A stretch of 7,532 bases of DNA from Methylotenera_A sp031429035 (lineage in GTDB: Bacteria; Pseudomonadota; Gammaproteobacteria; Burkholderiales; Methylophilaceae), in contig JANOYU010000007.1 of NCBI GenBank assembly GCA_031429035.1, forward strand, positions 1 to 7,532, written 5' to 3'. The notes beneath the pieces were generated by a model. It was not told where the DNA came from, made no database searches, and worked only from the letters and a program-made list of their open reading frames with translations. A program made the translations under genes and the position numbers. Of the stretch, positions 5,289 through 7,532 are shown one piece after another. Position 1 is the first letter of the stretch. Every line of letters begins with the position of its first letter.

Positions 5289-5389
5289 CATTGATAGACC
5301 ACAACGTACGGTTGGCTCGGTTGGCTATATTGCTAGCCGCACCTACGACACCTAGGACAGGACAATGGGGGACAGACCACGATTATTCC
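5285..5389 (+). repeat. motif C element: CCCCCATTG / CAATGGGGG inverted repeat ending in GGGGGACAGACCACG
   Basis: CCCCCATTG (5285-5293) and CAATGGGGG (5363-5371) are a perfect 9-bp inverted repeat around 69 bp. The right arm continues as GACAGACCACGATTATTCC (to 5389), which matches unit A with small insertions (A reads GGGGTCAGACACGATTAATT). Inside are a tandem 9-bp duplication CGGTTGGCT (5309-5317, 5318-5326) and a short stem GGCTA/TAGCC. It looks like a small non-autonomous repeat element. Confidence 0.55.
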
Positions 5390-5410
5390 CTCGCGCCAAT
5401 CAATCATTTG

Positions 5411-5427
5411 TGCACAATAAAAGTGCA
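5411..5427 (+). promoter_or_regulatory. NtrC-type enhancer site 1 (amtB)
   Basis: TGCAC-N7-GTGCA matches the NtrC half-sites (consensus TGCACY-N5-RGTGCA) except for one inner base. Its centre is at 5419, about 116 bp before the predicted sigma-54 start site. Its right half is also part of a perfect 10-bp inverted repeat with a 1-base centre (TAAAAGTGCA / TGCACTTTTA, 5418-5438). Confidence 0.75.
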
Positions 5428-5440
5428 ATGCACTTTTAAT

Positions 5441-5457
5441 AGCACTAAATTAGTGCG
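5441..5457 (+). promoter_or_regulatory. NtrC-type enhancer site 2 (amtB)
   Basis: GCACT-AAATT-AGTGC is an exact match to GCACY-N5-RGTGC and a perfect 7-bp inverted repeat about base 5449. It lies 30 bp (three helical turns) from site 1 and about 86 bp before the predicted start site. That same-face tandem arrangement suits cooperative NtrC binding. Confidence 0.8.
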
Positions 5458-5508
5458 TTTTTATTTCATCTCATTTTAAAAATCCTTTAAAATCAATAGC
5501 CATGCCTA

Positions 5509-5524
5509 TGGCTTAATTTTTGCT
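5509..5524 (+). promoter_or_regulatory. sigma-54 (RpoN) -24/-12 promoter of amtB
   Basis: TGGC-N7-TTGCT has GG at 5510-5511 and GC at 5522-5523, exactly 10 bases apart as required. The match to TGGCAC-N5-TTGCW is good at both ends. The predicted start is near 5535, giving a leader of about 79 nt. A 6-bp inverted repeat AGCCAT/ATGGCT (5498-5513) overlaps the -24 element. A TATAAT at 5553-5558 could serve sigma-70 but has no good -35. Confidence 0.82.
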
Positions 5525-5598
5525 TATAAGTCATCGGTATTTAAAGCCTACATATAATGATAGGCATAATTAATAATGATTTTGGTTTTAAAATATTT

Positions 5599-5605
5599 GG
5601 GGGAG
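5599..5605 (+). promoter_or_regulatory. ribosome binding site that fixes the amtB start
   Basis: The GGGGGAG purine run ends 8 nt before the ATG at 5614, a strong Shine-Dalgarno sequence. It decides against the in-frame upstream ATG at 5557, which lies inside a TATAAT and has no such sequence. Confidence 0.8.
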
Positions 5606-5613
5606 TTATTTCA

Positions 5614-6804
5614 ATGGAAGCATTAGTTTCAGCAAATGATGTTTTGTTTGTATTGTTGGGCGCCATTATGGTGCTGGCGATGCATGCAGGTTTTGCGTTT
5701 TTAGAGCTTGGCACAGTACGTAGTAAAAATCAGGTTAACGCTTTGGTTAAAATTATGGTCGATTTTTCAGTATCCACCATGGCGTATTTTTTCATTGGCT
5801 ACGGCATTGCCTACGGCGTTGATTTTTTTAGCAGCGCAGAAGTGTTGGCCGAAAAAAATGGCTTTGGCTTAGTTAAGTTTTTCTTTTTACTCACTTTTGC
5901 GGCGGCGATTCCTGCCATTGTATCTGGCGGTATTGCCGAGCGCGCACGCTTTAACCCACAAATTGCAGCCACTTTTTTAATTGTCGGTTTTGTGTATCCG
6001 TTTTTTGAAGGTATCGCTTGGAACAAGCATTACGGCTTTCAAGATTGGTTGCTCGCTAATTTTGGCGCCACTTTTCACGATTTTGCTGGCTCAGTTGTTG
6101 TGCATGCCATGGGCGGCTGGATAGCCTTGGCGGCGGTTATATTGTTAGGCGCGCGCACTGGCCGTTATACCAAAGAAGGCCGTCTCAACGCGCATCCACC
6201 ATCTAGCATTCCATGGTTAGCGCTAGGCGCATGGATACTTACCGTTGGCTGGTTTGGTTTTAACGTCATGTCCGCTCAAGCGATTCAAGGTATTTCTGGC
6301 TTGGTTGCTGTGAATTCACTAATGGCATTAGTGGGTGGCACGCTGGCAGCAACTTTGTTAGGCAAAAATGACCCAGGTTTTGTACACAATGGCCCATTGG
6401 CGGGCTTGGTGGCAGTGTGCGCGGGGTCAGATGTTATGCACCCACTTGGTGCGCTAGCGACTGGTGCTGTTGCAGGTGGCTTATTTGTGTGGGCATTTAC
6501 CGTAACGCAAAATCGCTTAAAAATTGACGATGTGCTAGGCGTCTGGCCACTGCACGGCTTATGTGGCGCTTGGGGCGGCTTGGCTGCTGGTATTTTCGGG
6601 CTAAAAGCTTTTGGCGGTTTGGGCGGCGTGACTTTTATGTCGCAACTCATTGGTACTGGCTTAGGCATTGTGATTGCGCTAGCAGGCGGTGTAATTGTGT
6701 ATGGTGGCCTTAAAAAGTTGGTTGGCATTCGTATGAGCCAAGAAGATGAATATGAAGGTGCCGATTTAAGTATTCACAAAATTGGCGCAACCGCCGAGGA
6801 TTAA
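5614..6804 (+). CDS. amtB: ammonium channel AmtB (Amt/Mep/Rh family)
   Basis: 396 residues with about eleven membrane segments and no cleaved signal peptide. It conducts NH3/NH4+ across the inner membrane. Key positions are D156 in HDFAGSVVVH (ammonium recruitment), the twin pore histidines H164 (VVVHAMGGW) and H314 (VWPLHGLCGAWGG), the GGIAERARF motif (residues 105-113), and F95, which by its spacing to AER corresponds to the E. coli F107 gate. The cytoplasmic tail MSQEDEYEGADLSIHKIGA is the region that in other Amt proteins contacts PII. No PII gene (glnK) is adjacent, so the PII partner must be encoded elsewhere. Two NtrC sites and a sigma-54 promoter upstream indicate expression during nitrogen limitation. 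A leader hairpin GCCTA/TAGGC (5546-5565) is present. A strong terminator follows at 6838. Confidence 0.97.
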   Translation: MEALVSANDVLFVLLGAIMVLAMHAGFAFLELGTVRSKNQVNALVKIMVDFSVSTMAYFFIGYGIAYGVDFFSSAEVLAEKNGFGLVKFFFLLTFAAAIPAIVSGGIAERARFNPQIAATFLIVGFVYPFFEGIAWNKHYGFQDWLLANFGATFHDFAGSVVVHAMGGWIALAAVILLGARTGRYTKEGRLNAHPPSSIPWLALGAWILTVGWFGFNVMSAQAIQGISGLVAVNSLMALVGGTLAATLLGKNDPGFVHNGPLAGLVAVCAGSDVMHPLGALATGAVAGGLFVWAFTVTQNRLKIDDVLGVWPLHGLCGAWGGLAAGIFGLKAFGGLGGVTFMSQLIGTGLGIVIALAGGVIVYGGLKKLVGIRMSQEDEYEGADLSIHKIGATAED

Positions 6805-6837
6805 GCCTGCGCTTTAAGTTTTAATCGTAAGCAAATT

Positions 6838-6870
6838 AAGGCCATGCTAAAATAATGCATGGCCTTTTTT
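6838..6870 (+). terminator. intrinsic terminator after amtB, overlapping the ispD start
   Basis: A perfect 10-bp stem AAGGCCATGC / GCATGGCCTT with the 9-nt loop TAAAATAAT runs into T6 (6865-6870). This is an excellent Rho-independent terminator 33 nt after the amtB stop. Its right arm contains the ispD start codon (6859-6861) and its T tract encodes F3-F4 of IspD. Confidence 0.85.
6845..6853 (+). promoter_or_regulatory. candidate extended -10 promoter for ispD in the terminator loop
   Basis: TGCTAAAAT is TGN plus a 5/6 match to TATAAT. RNA synthesis would begin about 6-7 nt downstream, at or next to the A of the ispD ATG (6859), giving a leaderless mRNA. No good -35 is seen. This would explain how ispD escapes the terminator in front of it. 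Confidence 0.4.
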
Positions 6871-7532
6871 CATGTCATTATTCCCGCAGCAGGCGCAGGT
6901 AGCCGCATGCAAAATGCGTTGCCCAAGCAATATATGCCCTTGGCGGGCAAGCCAATTATTTCGCACACCATTCAAACATTTTTTTTGCATCCGCGCATTG
7001 CCAGCATTCATGTGGCCTTAAGTGCGGATGATTTATTTTGGCGCGAATTGCCGTTAGACCCCACCAGCAAACTCAAGCTGCATTACACGGGTGGCGATAG
7101 CCGCAGCGAAACCGTGTTGAATACTTTGCTAGACATACAAGTGGCAGATGAAGATTGGATTTTAGTGCATGATGCAGCGCGGCCAGGTTTAACGCAGATG
7201 CTGTTAGACAAGTTATTAAATACGCTAGAAAATGATGCGGTTGGCGGCTTGCTGGCATTGCCAGTGGCCGATACTTTAAAGAAATCTGGTACAAATCATA
7301 AAATAGAACAAACGGTAGAGCGCACCGATTTATGGCAAGCACAAACGCCACAAATGTTTAAATATGGTGTGCTAAAACATGCTCTGCAAGTCAATAGCAG
7401 AGCGGCTGCTGGCGGCATGGCTAGTATCTCGACTGATGAAGCTGAAGCAATCGAAGCGCTTGGTTTGCAGCCCACTTTGGTGCCTGGCGAGTTGCGCAAT
7501 TTAAAAATTACTTATCCGCAAGATTTAGTATT
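6859..7532 (+). CDS. ispD: 2-C-methyl-D-erythritol 4-phosphate cytidylyltransferase (3' partial)
   Basis: The first 224 residues of IspD, which joins CTP to MEP to make CDP-ME in the non-mevalonate isoprenoid pathway. The protein is near complete, as E. coli IspD has 236 residues. Visible signature positions are IIPAAGAGSRMQNALPKQY (residues 7-25, with R16 and K23 of the nucleotide site), GGDSRSETV (78-86), VHDAARP (103-109, D105 and R108), ERTDLWQAQTPQ (154-165, R155), STDEAEAIEALG (191-202) and NLKITYPQDL (214-223, K216). The ATG at 6859 is the only possible start, because an in-frame TAA precedes it at 6853 and the conserved VIIPAAG begins at codon 6. No Shine-Dalgarno sequence is correctly placed. 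The start codon lies in the arm of the amtB terminator. ispF often follows ispD in proteobacteria, but that region is beyond the window. Confidence 0.95.
   Translation, partial: MAFFHVIIPAAGAGSRMQNALPKQYMPLAGKPIISHTIQTFFLHPRIASIHVALSADDLFWRELPLDPTSKLKLHYTGGDSRSETVLNTLLDIQVADEDWILVHDAARPGLTQMLLDKLLNTLENDAVGGLLALPVADTLKKSGTNHKIEQTVERTDLWQAQTPQMFKYGVLKHALQVNSRAAAGGMASISTDEAEAIEALGLQPTLVPGELRNLKITYPQDLV

Noticed and set aside
5291..5479. 62-codon open frame on the + strand
   Set aside because: It runs through motif C and both NtrC sites, is of low complexity and has no ribosome site. It is a by-product of regulatory and repeat DNA.
5557..5613. Upstream in-frame ATG for amtB
   Set aside because: It lies in a TATAAT sequence with no Shine-Dalgarno, whereas GGGGGAG precisely precedes the ATG at 5614, where homologous sequence begins.
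6285..6728. 147-codon minus-strand frame within amtB
   Set aside because: It is Pro/Ala/Thr-rich, the typical antisense shadow of a Gly/Ala/Val-rich membrane protein. amtB is certain on the other strand.
7073..7499. Minus-strand frames opposite ispD
   Set aside because: IspD motifs are continuous on the + strand across the whole stretch, so these frames are antisense shadows.

Overview
The window looks like chromosomal DNA of a moderately AT-rich betaproteobacterium. A Methylophilaceae-type (Methylotenera-like) methylotroph is my best guess, inferred from overall protein flavour only. It holds three blocks of ordinary chromosomal genes interrupted by a repeat-rich accessory island at about 3611-5400. 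I do not see a complete new multi-gene system. The island and several unusually packed regulatory elements are the parts worth a second look.

Left block (1-3610): the 3' two-thirds of a FecA-like TonB-dependent outer-membrane receptor (+) ends by overlapping, tail to tail, the 3' end of gluQ (glutamyl-Q tRNA(Asp) synthetase, -). The receptor's apparent intrinsic terminator lies inside the gluQ coding sequence. gluQ overlaps an upstream DUF3301-type small membrane protein, forming a two-gene operon. An AT-rich divergent promoter region separates this operon from a 229-residue protein of unknown function (+).

Accessory island (3611-5400): there is a 615-bp block bounded by perfect 30-bp inverted repeats (3616-3645 and 4201-4230). 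Truncated and tandem copies of the same unit are nested inside it, and it encloses a short ORF fragment plus a 13-14-bp minisatellite. Beyond it come a complete vapBC toxin-antitoxin pair (- strand) and an RHS/YD-repeat gene remnant. Two further variants of the same GGGG-containing motif flank these (4405-4426 and 5364-5389). No transposase gene is present, so these look like non-autonomous repeats, possibly of the REP/RAYT-related kind, that have collected or scrambled cargo.

Right block (5400-7532): amtB (ammonium channel) sits behind a textbook nitrogen-control region. Two NtrC-type sites are spaced 30 bp apart, and a sigma-54 -24/-12 promoter follows, indicating induction under ammonium limitation. 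No glnK (PII) gene is next to it. amtB is followed by a strong hairpin terminator whose right arm contains the start codon of ispD (isoprenoid MEP pathway, cut off by the window end). The hairpin loop holds an extended -10 motif, so ispD may be transcribed as a leaderless mRNA.
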